Assembly (NCBI GenBank): GCA_027490925.1
Contig: JAIXXF010000003.1
Span: forward strand, 87,091-151,090
From: Comamonadaceae bacterium
GTDB lineage: Bacteria > Pseudomonadota > Gammaproteobacteria > Burkholderiales > Burkholderiaceae_C
Length of the DNA stretch: 64,000 nucleotides
Direction of reading: 5' to 3'
The notes under the pieces were generated by a model. It saw only the letters and a program-made list of their open reading frames with translations, did not search any database and was not told where the DNA came from. Positions 36,811 through 45,689 of the stretch are shown here, in pieces. Position numbers and translations under genes: made by a program. Each line of letters begins with the position of its first letter. Position 1 is the stretch's first letter.

Positions 36811-37437
36811 TCAGCGCGCCCAGCCCACGGGCCGGGTCAGCTCGAAGTTGGTGTCTGAACGGGTGCGGCCATACCAATCGGCACCCATGCGAGAAACGGC
36901 GTCCAGCTGGTGTGGGTCCACTTGGCCATTGGGCCCCACGATGGCTTCATCGATGTGTGCTGCGACCACCTCGCCCAGAATCACATGGCACGATGGTGTG
37001 TCGGCCGGGTAAGGGGTGATGCTGGCCAGCCGACATTCGAAACTCACGGGCACCCCGGCCACACGGGGCGGCTTGACCTTTTGGCATGGCAGGCTGGCCA
37101 CCTGGGCGGCATCGAACTCGCTGGTGGCGCGGTCGTAGCCAAACGACGTCTGGTTCATCGCACTCACCAGGGCAAACGGCACCAGATTCACCACAAATTC
37201 ACCGGTGGCGGCAATGTTGGTGGCGGTGTCTTTCATGCTGCCGTCGCTGTTGAGCAGCGGGCAGACCATGAGTGTGGGGGGGGTGTGGGTCACCACCTGA
37301 AAGAAGCTGAACGGGGCCAGGTTGGCAATGCCTCCGGCAGACAGGCTGGACACCCAGGCGACCGGTCGGGGGGTGACGGTGGAGGCCAGCCAGTGGTAGG
37401 CCTTGCGGGCACTGAGGCCGTTGAAATCCACGTACAT
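36811..37437 (-). CDS. Flavin reductase family protein
   Basis: 208 residues, FMN-binding split-barrel fold. Seen: AYHWLASTVTPRPVAWVSSLSAGGIANLAPFSFFQVV and GEFVVNLVPFALVSAMNQTS, both typical of the family that reduces FMN/FAD for partner monooxygenases or acts as flavoprotein. It is the last gene of the desaturase-GST-SDR operon, 9 bases after the SDR gene. Its own oxygenase partner is not evident. Confidence 0.9.
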   Translation of the reverse strand: MYVDFNGLSARKAYHWLASTVTPRPVAWVSSLSAGGIANLAPFSFFQVVTHTPPTLMVCPLLNSDGSMKDTATNIAATGEFVVNLVPFALVSAMNQTSFGYDRATSEFDAAQVASLPCQKVKPPRVAGVPVSFECRLASITPYPADTPSCHVILGEVVAAHIDEAIVGPNGQVDPHQLDAVSRMGADWYGRTRSDTNFELTRPVGWAR

Positions 37438-37446
37438 GCGGTGTCC

Positions 37447-38355
37447 TTATGCCTTGCCGCGCAGGGCTTGTCGGAGCGACTCCCCCAGTGCTGGCTTGTC
37501 AGCGAATGGGTCGGTCGGGTTGCGGGCGAGCACCACGTCCTCCAGCCGGGTCTGCACCGACGCCAGCGCCTGGGGGTGGCTGTAGAGGTAAAACTGTCCG
37601 GTCTCGAGACCGTGGAACACCAGACGCGCCACTTCAGCGGCGGTGACCTTGCCACCGGTGACGGCCTTGTCGATCATGGCCTGGCCAATGCGCTGGCTGC
37701 GGGTTGGCGCGGCGGCGGCCGGGTCACCCGGCCGGTTCCGTTGGCTTTGGCTGATGCCAGTGGGCACAAAAAATGGGCACAACACCGAGGCGCTGACCTG
37801 GTCGGAGACCAATGCGAGGTCTTGGTACAGGGTTTCAGTCAGGCTCACCACGGCGTGTTTGCTGACGTTGTAAATGCCCATGTTGGGCGGTGCCAGCAAG
37901 CCCGCCATGCTGGCGGTGTTGACGATGTGGCCGCGGTAGGCCGGGTCTTGGTCGGCGGCGGCCAGCATCATGGGCGTGAACAAGCGCACGCCGTGCACCA
38001 CCCCCATGAGGTTCACACCGAGCACCCACTCCCAGTCTTTGACCGAGTTCTCCCAGACCAAGCCGCCCGCGCCCACACCGGCGTTGTTGAACACGAAGTG
38101 CGGGGCACCAAAACGGCGTTGCACCTCGGTGGCCAACGCCTCCATGTGGTGGGCGTTGCCCACGTCCACCTGGCGCGCCAGCACCGTGGCGCCCGCGGCG
38201 GTGAGCTCGGTCTCGGCCGCTTGCAGCGCGTCGGCTTGCACGTCCACCAGCACCAGCGTCATCCCACGTTGAGCGCCCAGGCGCGCGACCTCCAGGCCGA
38301 AGCCAGAACCGGCCCCGGTCAGGACAGCGGTTTTGCCTTGGAAGTCGGTGGTCAC
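37447..38355 (-). CDS. SDR family NAD(P)-dependent oxidoreductase
   Basis: 302 residues from the GTG at 38355, which overlaps the GST stop (GTGA). Classical Rossmann features: TGAGSGFGLEVARL (T-G-x3-G-x-G), VDVQAD for cofactor choice, FNNAGVGAGG, the catalytic Ser in VNTASMAGL and YNVSKHA (Y-x3-K). A C-terminal extension is typical of SDRs acting on larger or lipid substrates. A much longer frame through 39003 is the antisense of the GST gene and is rejected. Confidence 0.92.
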   Translation of the reverse strand: MTTDFQGKTAVLTGAGSGFGLEVARLGAQRGMTLVLVDVQADALQAAETELTAAGATVLARQVDVGNAHHMEALATEVQRRFGAPHFVFNNAGVGAGGLVWENSVKDWEWVLGVNLMGVVHGVRLFTPMMLAAADQDPAYRGHIVNTASMAGLLAPPNMGIYNVSKHAVVSLTETLYQDLALVSDQVSASVLCPFFVPTGISQSQRNRPGDPAAAAPTRSQRIGQAMIDKAVTGGKVTAAEVARLVFHGLETGQFYLYSHPQALASVQTRLEDVVLARNPTDPFADKPALGESLRQALRGKA

Positions 38356-39302
38356 GCGTCGGCCCTCTTGAGCACGAACCCGACGCGGGGAAAGTGCACA
38401 TGCACCGTTCCCGCCCTTTCGTCGGTGCGGCGCAGGGTGTAGTGGGTGCGGGTGGCGGCCACCAACTCGCCAGGGGTGGGCTCCAAGCCAAAGCTCTCGG
38501 CGGTCACGGTCACGGCCGAGCCCAGTGGGAGGCCGTGTTCGTCCTGGAACGACTCGCCCACCACCGGCCATGGCTCGCTCGCTGCGGCCACGGCGATCGC
38601 GTCGCCGGAAGTGAGTGGCGTGGGGTGCCCGTGGCCGATGGCGGCGATGCGGTCCATCCACGCCAACACCTGTGGCGTGGCGTCCAAGATGGGCGCCACC
38701 GCAGGGATGGCGCGGCTGAACCACAGCGGGTGGTAGACCGCGAAGTCGGCCAGACATGGCGCAGCGCCAAGCAGGTACGGCTGCTCGCCCAGCATGTGGG
38801 CAACGCGCCGCAGGTAGCTTTTGTAGGCGGCAGTGGCATCGTTGGCGTGCATGCGGGGGGCACCGCCACGCATCGCGCCACGGTCGGCGCCAAACGCTTT
38901 GGCGTCGTCGGGGCCCATGCCTTGCGCCTGAAAGAACGACGCAGCCCCTTTGGGGCTGAAGTTGCAAGCCATGGAGGTGTTGAACAGCGTGCTGTCGGCC
39001 CACTGCGCGACGACACGGGCCACGCCTTTGAGCGCCTCGGGGTACAGCGCAGGCGTGGGTTGGCGCTGCTCCAGCACGTCACCGATGAGCGCGGTGTCGC
39101 AATAGATGTCCGCACCGATCTGCAGGAAGGGCGTGCGGCGATAGCCACCGGTCAAGGCCAGCACGTCGGGTTTGGGCATGACACTGGGGATGTGCACCGA
39201 GCGCCACGCCAGCCCCTTGAAGCCCAGCATCAGTCGGGCTTTTTCTGCGAAGGGCGAGACCGGGTAGTGGTGCAAGATGATGTCGCTGGCAGGGTCAGAC
39301 AC
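38352..39302 (-). CDS. Glutathione S-transferase family protein
   Basis: 316 residues from the GTG at 39302, inside the end of the desaturase gene (8-base overlap). N-terminal thioredoxin-like domain: LHHYPVSPFAEKARLMLGFKGLAW, then GGYRRTPFLQIGADIYCDTALI, and a helical C-terminal domain with PCLADFAVYHPLWF. An extra 70-residue C-terminal part, rich in beta strands (GSAVTVTAESFGLEPTPGELV), follows and is not part of standard GSTs. Operon with desaturase, SDR and flavin reductase; the set suggests modification of a fatty or hydrophobic compound. Confidence 0.88.
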   Translation of the reverse strand: MSDPASDIILHHYPVSPFAEKARLMLGFKGLAWRSVHIPSVMPKPDVLALTGGYRRTPFLQIGADIYCDTALIGDVLEQRQPTPALYPEALKGVARVVAQWADSTLFNTSMACNFSPKGAASFFQAQGMGPDDAKAFGADRGAMRGGAPRMHANDATAAYKSYLRRVAHMLGEQPYLLGAAPCLADFAVYHPLWFSRAIPAVAPILDATPQVLAWMDRIAAIGHGHPTPLTSGDAIAVAAASEPWPVVGESFQDEHGLPLGSAVTVTAESFGLEPTPGELVAATRTHYTLRRTDERAGTVHVHFPRVGFVLKRADA

Positions 39303-40485
39303 GGGGTTTCCTTTCGGCAAAGATCAGGCTCAAGGTGTCGCGCACGTCGCGCACCTCGGCGCCTTGGAGGGCGTTTTTCTCTTGCAGCAGACGGTGCAGC
39401 TGGGGCAAATGGTAGTGGGGTACGGCCGGGTACAGGTGGTGTTCCAGGTGGTAGTTCACGTGGTGGGGGAACAGCACCGCGCGCGCAAGCCAGTTGCCCA
39501 ACGTGCCGCTGGTGTTGTTGCTGCGTGCAGCGGTCAGGGGCGACGTGAGGTCGGTGGTGGCGCCGTGTTCGCAAATCGCGCGCAGCCGCAAGACGGGCTG
39601 GATCACGGTCAGCATCGGCAGCAACCACAGCACAAAGTACATCGCGAGGCCGGTCCCGCCGCCGAGCGCCAGGGCCAGCAGGGGCGCGACCACATGGAAG
39701 GCCACCACCATCCAGCGGTCTTGCCGAGCGGCGGCGCGCAGCTCGGGCGAGGTGTCGTTCAGTGGGCGAACTTCGCCGGGGGCGTCGTCGTTGATCGCGG
39801 GCGAACCAAAAAAGTAGGCGTAGGTTTTCCAGGCGTTCAGACCGCAAATGTCTTGCGCCAGCTTCTTCCACAGGTAGGCCTTGCCGCGTGGGTATCCGCC
39901 GTGGATGGCGGTGTCTGGGTCTTGCTTGCCAAACAGGTGGTTGTGGTGCAACCGGTGTGTGACCCGGTAGGTGCACATCGACACCCCACTGGCCATGCCG
40001 ATCAGGCGCCCCACCGCGTCGTTCACTGTGCGGTTGGGGAACAGCCGGTAGTGCGCCGCTTCGTGCGCGAGGATGAACAGGCCGTGCTGGGCAATGCCGA
40101 TCACCACGACGGACACCGCCAGCCAAGGGCTGGGCCACCCGGCCACGCCCGCCGCGATGGCGGCACCAATGACTACGGCGGTTTGCCCGATCGCCCACAG
40201 CGACCGGGCATTGGAGAGCTGGGTCAGGGGGGCCAGCTCCTGGGCGGTCAGCAAGCGCCTGGCTTCGGTGTTGCGTGAGCCCGCGGCCGGGGCTTCGGTC
40301 GGCAGGGGCCGCAGGTCGTTGTGGAACGCCTCGCCGGTGCGCGTGGACAACCCGCTTTGGGCGACCTCAGACGGTCGGCGGGTCAGGTCGGCGGCATCGC
40401 TGACGCTGGCGTCGAAGGTACTGGCAATGCTGGTGCCGGCAACTGGGGCCGACGTGTGTGGGGCCTTGGCCGTGCGGGTGTTCAT
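39295..40485 (-). CDS. Fatty acid desaturase, membrane di-iron type
   Basis: 396 residues. All three His boxes are present: HEAAHY, HRLHHNH and HHVNYHLEHHLYP. Two membrane-helix pairs surround them (about 95-130 and 230-265). The first 85 residues are low-complexity and not conserved. It introduces a double bond or hydroxyl in fatty-acyl or similar chains using O2. Start of a four-gene operon whose members overlap at nearly every junction. A 352-base gap upstream contains repeat copy 3. Confidence 0.92.
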   Translation of the reverse strand: MNTRTAKAPHTSAPVAGTSIASTFDASVSDAADLTRRPSEVAQSGLSTRTGEAFHNDLRPLPTEAPAAGSRNTEARRLLTAQELAPLTQLSNARSLWAIGQTAVVIGAAIAAGVAGWPSPWLAVSVVVIGIAQHGLFILAHEAAHYRLFPNRTVNDAVGRLIGMASGVSMCTYRVTHRLHHNHLFGKQDPDTAIHGGYPRGKAYLWKKLAQDICGLNAWKTYAYFFGSPAINDDAPGEVRPLNDTSPELRAAARQDRWMVVAFHVVAPLLALALGGGTGLAMYFVLWLLPMLTVIQPVLRLRAICEHGATTDLTSPLTAARSNNTSGTLGNWLARAVLFPHHVNYHLEHHLYPAVPHYHLPQLHRLLQEKNALQGAEVRDVRDTLSLIFAERKPRV

Positions 40486-40720
40486 GGCGTCTCCTTCACT
40501 GGGGGCTGTGTGGGTTCAAGCGCGCGAAGGCATTGTCGCCAGAACGCGCCAGGGCGTCTCGCCCATGCGTGACAAGCGGGGGGCCGTTGGAGCCACTGAC
40601 AAACCCGACCGCCCGGCAGCCACCAGAGCGCATCCAACCGGGCCGATGACACCGACCACAAAGGGTCGTACCAAAGCAACCCAGCAGCGGCCTTCGCAAC
40701 GACCTGGCCGGGGCGGCAAC

Positions 40721-40782
40721 CTGCTATTAAAAAAATAGCTGTTTAGGCTTGTATCACCTGGGCTGGAGGCATTTTCGACACC
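40721..40782 (-). repeat. Interspersed repeat, copy 3 (between genes)
   Basis: Read on the minus strand it has the 17-base head ending GCCTC, then CAGCCCAGGT (40765-40756), 16 bases, GCTAT (40739-40735), six T, AATAGCAG (40728-40721). The AT-rich part can form a hairpin. It lies in the 352-base gap 40486-40837 between the desaturase start and the thioesterase stop. I recognised nothing else in that gap. Confidence 0.65.
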
Positions 40783-40837
40783 AAATCCACCACCCAGGCT
40801 GTCCATGAAGACCAAAATGACCGAAAAAGCCAAGAAA

Positions 40838-41281
40838 TCAACCGCCTGTGGCGATTCCGCCCTGTAGGGTACCGGTGGCTGGCGTGGTTTGGGGGTCGCT
40901 GTTTGGCCGGGTCACGTACTTGAACGTGCCCGTCGCGTGGGCGCAGACCTGGCCCCCGCCGTCCAGCAAGGTGGCTTCGACAAACGCGAGGCTCGCGGTG
41001 CGGTGCTTGAGCACGCCATGGGCCACCAGCGAACCGTGTGCGGGTCGCATGAAGCTGGTTTTCATTTCGATGGTGACGATGCCCGACTCTGGCGACACGC
41101 TGCGCGCCGCCACCGCCATGGCCACGTCCAGCAGGGTCATGCTGGCGCCGCCATGGGTGACTCCGAACGAGTTCATGTGCTCGGGCTTTGGTGTGAAGCC
41201 GATGGTGGAATGCCCACCCTCGAAGCGCTCCAAGGTGAAGCCGAGGTGGTGGACAAACGGGATCTCAACGCCGAAGTTCAT
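40838..41281 (-). CDS. PaaI family acyl-CoA thioesterase (hotdog fold)
   Basis: 147 residues. Hotdog fold with HMNSFGVTHGGASMTLLDVAMAVAA, the H-G-G-x2-x2-L-D signature where the Asp/Glu position acts in catalysis, then TIEMKTSFMRPAHG. Hydrolyses acyl-CoA thioesters, perhaps relieving CoA sequestration during degradation. Last gene of the minus-strand fatty-acid operon, 114 bases after the SDR. Confidence 0.9.
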   Translation of the reverse strand: MNFGVEIPFVHHLGFTLERFEGGHSTIGFTPKPEHMNSFGVTHGGASMTLLDVAMAVAARSVSPESGIVTIEMKTSFMRPAHGSLVAHGVLKHRTASLAFVEATLLDGGGQVCAHATGTFKYVTRPNSDPQTTPATGTLQGGIATGG

Positions 41282-41395
41282 GGTCGGTCAGTGGCGGCCA
41301 GCGCCGTGAAACATGTCGCAGCAGGAGTCCGAAGGCTAAATACCGTCGGTTGAAGGGCTGGGTGCCACGCTCCGGTGCGCGACCGCAGGGCCACA

Positions 41396-42199
41396 TCACC
41401 CACCGGTGATGACGCTGACGCCACCGTCCACCGCCAGCCACTGGCCGGTGATGTGTTTACCGGCGGCCGACGCGTACAGCACCGCCAGGCCCTTGAGGTC
41501 TTCGTCGTCGCCCAGCCGCCGCAACGGCGCACCGGCGGCCAGCTTGCCTTCACCCAAACGTTCCAGAGTACCCGCGGTCATCTTGCTGGGGAAAAAGCCG
41601 GGGCAGATCGCGTTCACCGTGATGCCGTAAGGCCCCCATTCGCAGGCCAGTGCCCGGGTGAAGTTGATGACCGCACCCTTGGACGTGTTGTAAGCGATGG
41701 TCTTCATATCGCTCGGGTTACCGCCCAACCCGGCGATGGACGCGACGTTCAAAATCCGCCCGCTGTTGCGTGGGATCATGCTGTGCTTGGCGATGTGCTG
41801 GCTCAGTATGAAATACCCACGCACGTTGAGGTTCATCACCTTGTCCCAGGCGTCCACGGGGTGGTCTTCGGCGGGTGCGCCCCAGGCGGCACCGGCGTTG
41901 TTCACCAAAATGTCCACGTTACCCATGCGCTGCAGGGTCTCGTCGGCCAGGCGTCGGATGTCGTCTTCCTTGGCGCAGTCTGCCGCCGTCCAGCGGGTGT
42001 CGATGCCGGCGGCTTGCAACTCGGCAGTGGCTTCTTCCAGATCGCTGGCCTTGCGGGAGCTGAGCATGATGCGGGCCCCCGCCTCGCCCAAGGCCTTGGC
42101 GATTTGCAAGCCCAACCCGCGGGAACCACCTGTTACCAGCGCGGTTTTACCGGTCAGGTCAAACAGTTGTTGAACGGTGCGTGCGGGGGTGTCTGGCAT
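41396..42199 (-). CDS. SDR family oxidoreductase (FabG-like)
   Basis: 267 residues. VTGGSRGLGLQIAKALGEAG (T-G-x3-G-x-G), NNAGAAWG, ILNVASIAGLGG and YNTSKGAVINFTRALACEW (Y-x3-K) are all present, with the C-terminal GQWLAVDGGVSVI typical of FabG-type 3-oxoacyl reductases. In this operon it most likely reduces or oxidises a 3-hydroxy/3-oxoacyl intermediate. Co-directional with the acyl-CoA dehydrogenase and thioesterase genes. Confidence 0.92.
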   Translation of the reverse strand: MPDTPARTVQQLFDLTGKTALVTGGSRGLGLQIAKALGEAGARIMLSSRKASDLEEATAELQAAGIDTRWTAADCAKEDDIRRLADETLQRMGNVDILVNNAGAAWGAPAEDHPVDAWDKVMNLNVRGYFILSQHIAKHSMIPRNSGRILNVASIAGLGGNPSDMKTIAYNTSKGAVINFTRALACEWGPYGITVNAICPGFFPSKMTAGTLERLGEGKLAAGAPLRRLGDDEDLKGLAVLYASAAGKHITGQWLAVDGGVSVITGG

Positions 42200-42337
42200 G
42201 GGGTCTCCGGTTCGGTGTGGTCAGTGAGCGTCTCGGGTGCAGCGGCTTGCCGGCCCTGCAGTCGGCGCATTGTGCCGATGCCGACGCACAGCGGTTGTCC
42301 CAGACGGGATACCCGGTGAGCCGGGCAACGGCTGGGC

Positions 42338-42583
42338 TCAACCTTTGTTGGGCAGGCGCGAACGCACCCAAATCAGCACGAGCCCGGTGGCGACCGACAC
42401 GCCGCCTGCCGACAGCAGCCATGCCCCCAACACCCCGTCGTTGCGGCGCGTAGACAGGCCGATCAACACGCCCAACAGACCGCCATAAATCAGCGTCCAG
42501 ATCAGGTTATGGAGCCAGGCATATGGTTTGGCTGGCGGTTTGGCCGGGGATGGGCTGGTGGGTTGTGGGGTGGGTTTGGTCAT
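42338..42583 (-). CDS. Small two-helix membrane protein
   Basis: 81 residues. Pro-rich N-terminus (about 1-22), then two membrane helices (about 27-44 and 52-70) joined by a short basic loop (STRRND). No family recognised. Its ATG overlaps the acyl-CoA dehydrogenase stop by one base (TGATG motif), so translation is coupled to that gene and it is probably real. A role at the membrane with the beta-oxidation enzymes is only suggested by position. Confidence 0.72.
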   Translation of the reverse strand: MTKPTPQPTSPSPAKPPAKPYAWLHNLIWTLIYGGLLGVLIGLSTRRNDGVLGAWLLSAGGVSVATGLVLIWVRSRLPNKG

Positions 42584-44412
42584 CAGAAGGCGGCCTCGTC
42601 CAGGTCGGCGCAGGTCATGTCGCGGCGAGACACCACCGTCAACCAGGCGCCAATCTTGGGCAGTTCATAGAGGAAAAAGTAGCGGGTGGCGGCGAATTTG
42701 CCTTGAAGCGGCGGTGTGTGGGCCATTGCCGACCCCTGTGCCGCCAGTGCCACATCCAGCCAGACCCAGGCGAGCACAGTGTGGCCAAAAGCCTGCATGT
42801 AGGGCACCGCGTTGGGCAATGCCTCTGCTGGATTGCCCGTGGCCCACGCGGCTTTGGTGGCAGCGCCCACCTGCTGAAGCGCCTGGGCCAGCGCGTTGGC
42901 GTGCTCGGCCAGCGCAGGGTGCTGGATGGCCCGCTCGACCGTGGCGTTGATGCGCGCGGCCAGCAGCTGCAAACCTCGACCGCCCTCCATCGCCACCTTG
43001 CGGCCCAGCAGGTCCATCGCCTGGATGCCATGGGTGCCCTCGTGGATCATGTTCAGGCGGTTGTCGCGCCAGTACTGCTCGACCGGGAAGTCGCGGGTGT
43101 AGCCGTAGCCGCCGTGGACTTGGATGGCCAGGCTGTTGGCTTCCAGACACCACTCGCTCGGCCAACTCTTGGCGATCGGGGTGAGCACCTCGAGCAGCAG
43201 CCGGGCGTCGTCGGCGGCTTTGGGCTCCCCGGTGTGTTGTTCGTCCACCAAGCGGGCGCAGTACAGTTCCAGGGCCAGCGCGCCCTCGCAGTACGCCTTT
43301 TGGGCCAGCAGCATGCGCTTCACGTCGGCGTGTTCGATGATGCGGATCTGTGGCGAGTTGGCGTCTTTGCCCGAGGGGCCGGTCGCCCTGCCCTGCGGCC
43401 GGTTCTTGGCGTAATCCAGGCTGGCCTGGTATCCCGCCATGCCCAGCATGGTTGCGGCCATGCCCACGCCAATGCGGGCCTCGTTCATCATGTGGAACAT
43501 GCAGCGCAGGCCCTCGCCAGGACGGCCCACCAGGTAGCCCACTGCACCGGGCTGCCCGTTCACTGGGAACTTGCCTTCGCCAAAATTGAGCAAGGTGTTG
43601 GTGGTGCCGCGCCAGCCGAGCTTGTGGTTCAGGCCCGCCAGTGCGACGTCGTTGCGCACGCCCGTGAGTTGGCCTTGGGCGTCCACCAGTTTTTTCGGCA
43701 CGATGAACAGCGATATGCCCTTCACCCCAGAGGGCAGCTTGCCGTCGGCGCCGGGGATCTTGGCCAGCACCAGGTGCACGATGTTCTCGTTCAGCTCGTG
43801 TTCGCCTGCCGAGATCCACATCTTGTTGCCTTTGAGGCGGTAACGCGGGCCGAGCGGGTCGGACTCGAACCCATCGCCATCTGGCACGGCGCGGGTCGCC
43901 ACGTCGCTCAGGCTGGAGCCGGCCTGCGGTTCGCTCAGACACATGGTGCCGGACCAGCGGCCTGAAAATTCGTTCAGCGCGAACACGGCTTTCTGACGCT
44001 CGGTGCCATGCGCCATCAGCAAATTGGCGTTGCCGGTGGTGAGCATCCCGGCGCCGATGCTGACTGAGGCCATCGCAAAAAAGGCGTTGGCAGCGGCTTC
44101 CACGGTGTAGGGGAGCTGCATACCGCCGATGGCGTAGTCCTGCGCGGCGCTGAGCATGCCGCTGTCGGCGTAGGCCCGTTGGGCGTCTTGGGTGGCCTGC
44201 GGCATCGTGACCTTGTCACCGTCGAAGTGCGGCTCCTGGGTGTCCACCAGGCGGTTGAACGGCGCGAATTTCTCGCGCGCGATGCGTTCGCAGGTGTCGA
44301 GCACCGCGTCAAAGGTCTCGCGGTTGTGGTCGGCAAAGCGCGCCCGCTGGTTCAGGGAACCTGCGGCCAGCCAGTCGTAGAGCAGGAAATCAATGGTGGC
44401 GCGAACGCTCAT
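42583..44412 (-). CDS. Acyl-CoA dehydrogenase, large DmdC-like type
   Basis: 609 residues from the ATG at 44412 (MSVRATIDF). FAD-dependent alpha,beta-dehydrogenation of acyl-CoA. Seen: TMCLSEPQAGSSLSDVATRA, WISAGEHEL, MLGMAGYQASLDYA and VQVHGGYGYTRDFPVEQYWRDNRLNMIHEGTHGIQAMDLLGRK with a C-terminal extension of about 130 residues. Length and the extra N- and C-terminal domains fit the DmdC/AidB-related group (3-methylmercaptopropionyl-CoA dehydrogenase-like), though substrate can be long-chain. Follows the thiolase gene by 73 bases. Confidence 0.93.
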   Translation of the reverse strand: MSVRATIDFLLYDWLAAGSLNQRARFADHNRETFDAVLDTCERIAREKFAPFNRLVDTQEPHFDGDKVTMPQATQDAQRAYADSGMLSAAQDYAIGGMQLPYTVEAAANAFFAMASVSIGAGMLTTGNANLLMAHGTERQKAVFALNEFSGRWSGTMCLSEPQAGSSLSDVATRAVPDGDGFESDPLGPRYRLKGNKMWISAGEHELNENIVHLVLAKIPGADGKLPSGVKGISLFIVPKKLVDAQGQLTGVRNDVALAGLNHKLGWRGTTNTLLNFGEGKFPVNGQPGAVGYLVGRPGEGLRCMFHMMNEARIGVGMAATMLGMAGYQASLDYAKNRPQGRATGPSGKDANSPQIRIIEHADVKRMLLAQKAYCEGALALELYCARLVDEQHTGEPKAADDARLLLEVLTPIAKSWPSEWCLEANSLAIQVHGGYGYTRDFPVEQYWRDNRLNMIHEGTHGIQAMDLLGRKVAMEGGRGLQLLAARINATVERAIQHPALAEHANALAQALQQVGAATKAAWATGNPAEALPNAVPYMQAFGHTVLAWVWLDVALAAQGSAMAHTPPLQGKFAATRYFFLYELPKIGAWLTVVSRRDMTCADLDEAAF

Positions 44413-44485
44413 GGCGGTGTCCTCGGCGGGCGTGTGGGTGGGCAGCTGGGGGCCACCCACAGGCCGCCCCCAGCGAGGCCGGGTG

Positions 44486-45661
44486 TCAGAGCACTTCGAA
44501 AATGCCAGCCGCACCCATGCCGCCGCCGATACACATGGTCACGGCCACGAGCTTGGCGCCGCGGCGCTTGCCTTCGATGAGGGCGTGGCCGGTCAGGCGC
44601 TGGCCGCTGACGCCATAGGGGTGGCCCACTGCGATGGCGCCGCCGTTGACGTTCAGGCGGTCGGCCGGGATGCCCAATTTGTCGCGGCAGTACAGCACCT
44701 GCACCGCGAAGGCTTCGTTCAGCTCCCACAGGTCAATGTCGTTCACCGTGAGGCCCAAACGTTTGAGCACCTTCGGCACGGCGAACACGGGGCCAATGCC
44801 CATTTCGTCGGGCTCGCAGCCGGCCACGGCAAAGCCGAGGAAACGGCCCAGTGGCTTCAAGCCTTTCTGCTGGGCGTACGTCTCGTCCACCAGCACACAG
44901 GCACCGGCGCCGTCGGAGAACTGGCTGGCGTTGCCTGCCGCCACCACGCCACCGGGCACGGCGGGCTTGATGCCAGCAATGCCTTCCTTCGTGGTGCCTT
45001 CGCGAATGCCTTCGTCCTTGCTCACCGTCACCTGCTTGGTGCGCAGGCCCATGACCGGGTCGGCCACGCCGGCTGTGACGGTGATGGGGGCGATTTCGGC
45101 GTCAAACAAGCCGGCCGCTTGTGCGGCGGAGGCCTTTTGCTGGCTGCCCGCGCCGTACTCGTCCATCGCATCGCGGGCAATGCCGTAGCGCTTGGCCACC
45201 TGCTCTGCGGTTTGGAGCATGTTCCAGTAGATCTCGGGCTTTTTCTTGGCCAGGTCCAAGTCGCGCAGCATGTGGGTGTTCATTTCCTGCTGAACGCAGG
45301 AGATGCTCTCCACACCCCCGGCCACGTACACCTCGCCTTCGCCCGCGATGATGCGTTGCGCGGCCAGGGCAATAGTCTGCAGACCCGACGAACAGAAACG
45401 GTTGACGGTCAGGCCGGACACGTTCACCGGGCAGCCCGCCATCAGCGCGATCTGGCGCGCGATGTTGGCGCCGGTCGCGCCTTCGGGGTTGGCGCAGCCC
45501 ATGATGACGTCTTCCACCGCCGCGGCATCGATGCCGGCGCGCTGGATCGCGTGTTGCACCGCGTGGCCGCCCAGGGTGGCGCCATGGGTCATGTTGAAAG
45601 CACCCTTCCAGCTCTTGGCGAGCGGCGTGCGGGCGGTGGAGACGATGACGGCGTTGGTCAT
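44486..45661 (-). CDS. fadA: Acetyl-CoA acyltransferase (thiolase)
   Basis: 391 residues. Thiolytic cleavage of 3-oxoacyl-CoA. The nucleophile Cys is in [14 protein letters not shown] (about 89), the His block is [19 protein letters not shown] and the second Cys is in CIGGGMGAA near the C-terminus. The class resembles FadA/FadI degradative thiolases, and the gene follows fadJ by 28 bases. Gene symbol is by role and context; fadI is an alternative name. Confidence 0.93.
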   Translation of the reverse strand: MTNAVIVSTARTPLAKSWKGAFNMTHGATLGGHAVQHAIQRAGIDAAAVEDVIMGCANPEGATGANIARQIALMAGCPVNVSGLTVNRFCSSGLQTIALAAQRIIAGEGEVYVAGGVESISCVQQEMNTHMLRDLDLAKKKPEIYWNMLQTAEQVAKRYGIARDAMDEYGAGSQQKASAAQAAGLFDAEIAPITVTAGVADPVMGLRTKQVTVSKDEGIREGTTKEGIAGIKPAVPGGVVAAGNASQFSDGAGACVLVDETYAQQKGLKPLGRFLGFAVAGCEPDEMGIGPVFAVPKVLKRLGLTVNDIDLWELNEAFAVQVLYCRDKLGIPADRLNVNGGAIAVGHPYGVSGQRLTGHALIEGKRRGAKLVAVTMCIGGGMGAAGIFEVL

Positions 45662-45689
45662 GATGGGGGTCCTTGTTCGTCCGGGGTGG

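Noticed and set aside
37447..39003. Longer SDR frame with about 216 extra N-terminal residues
   Set aside because: The extension is the shadow of the GST gene. The GTG at 38355 in a GTGA overlap is the natural start.
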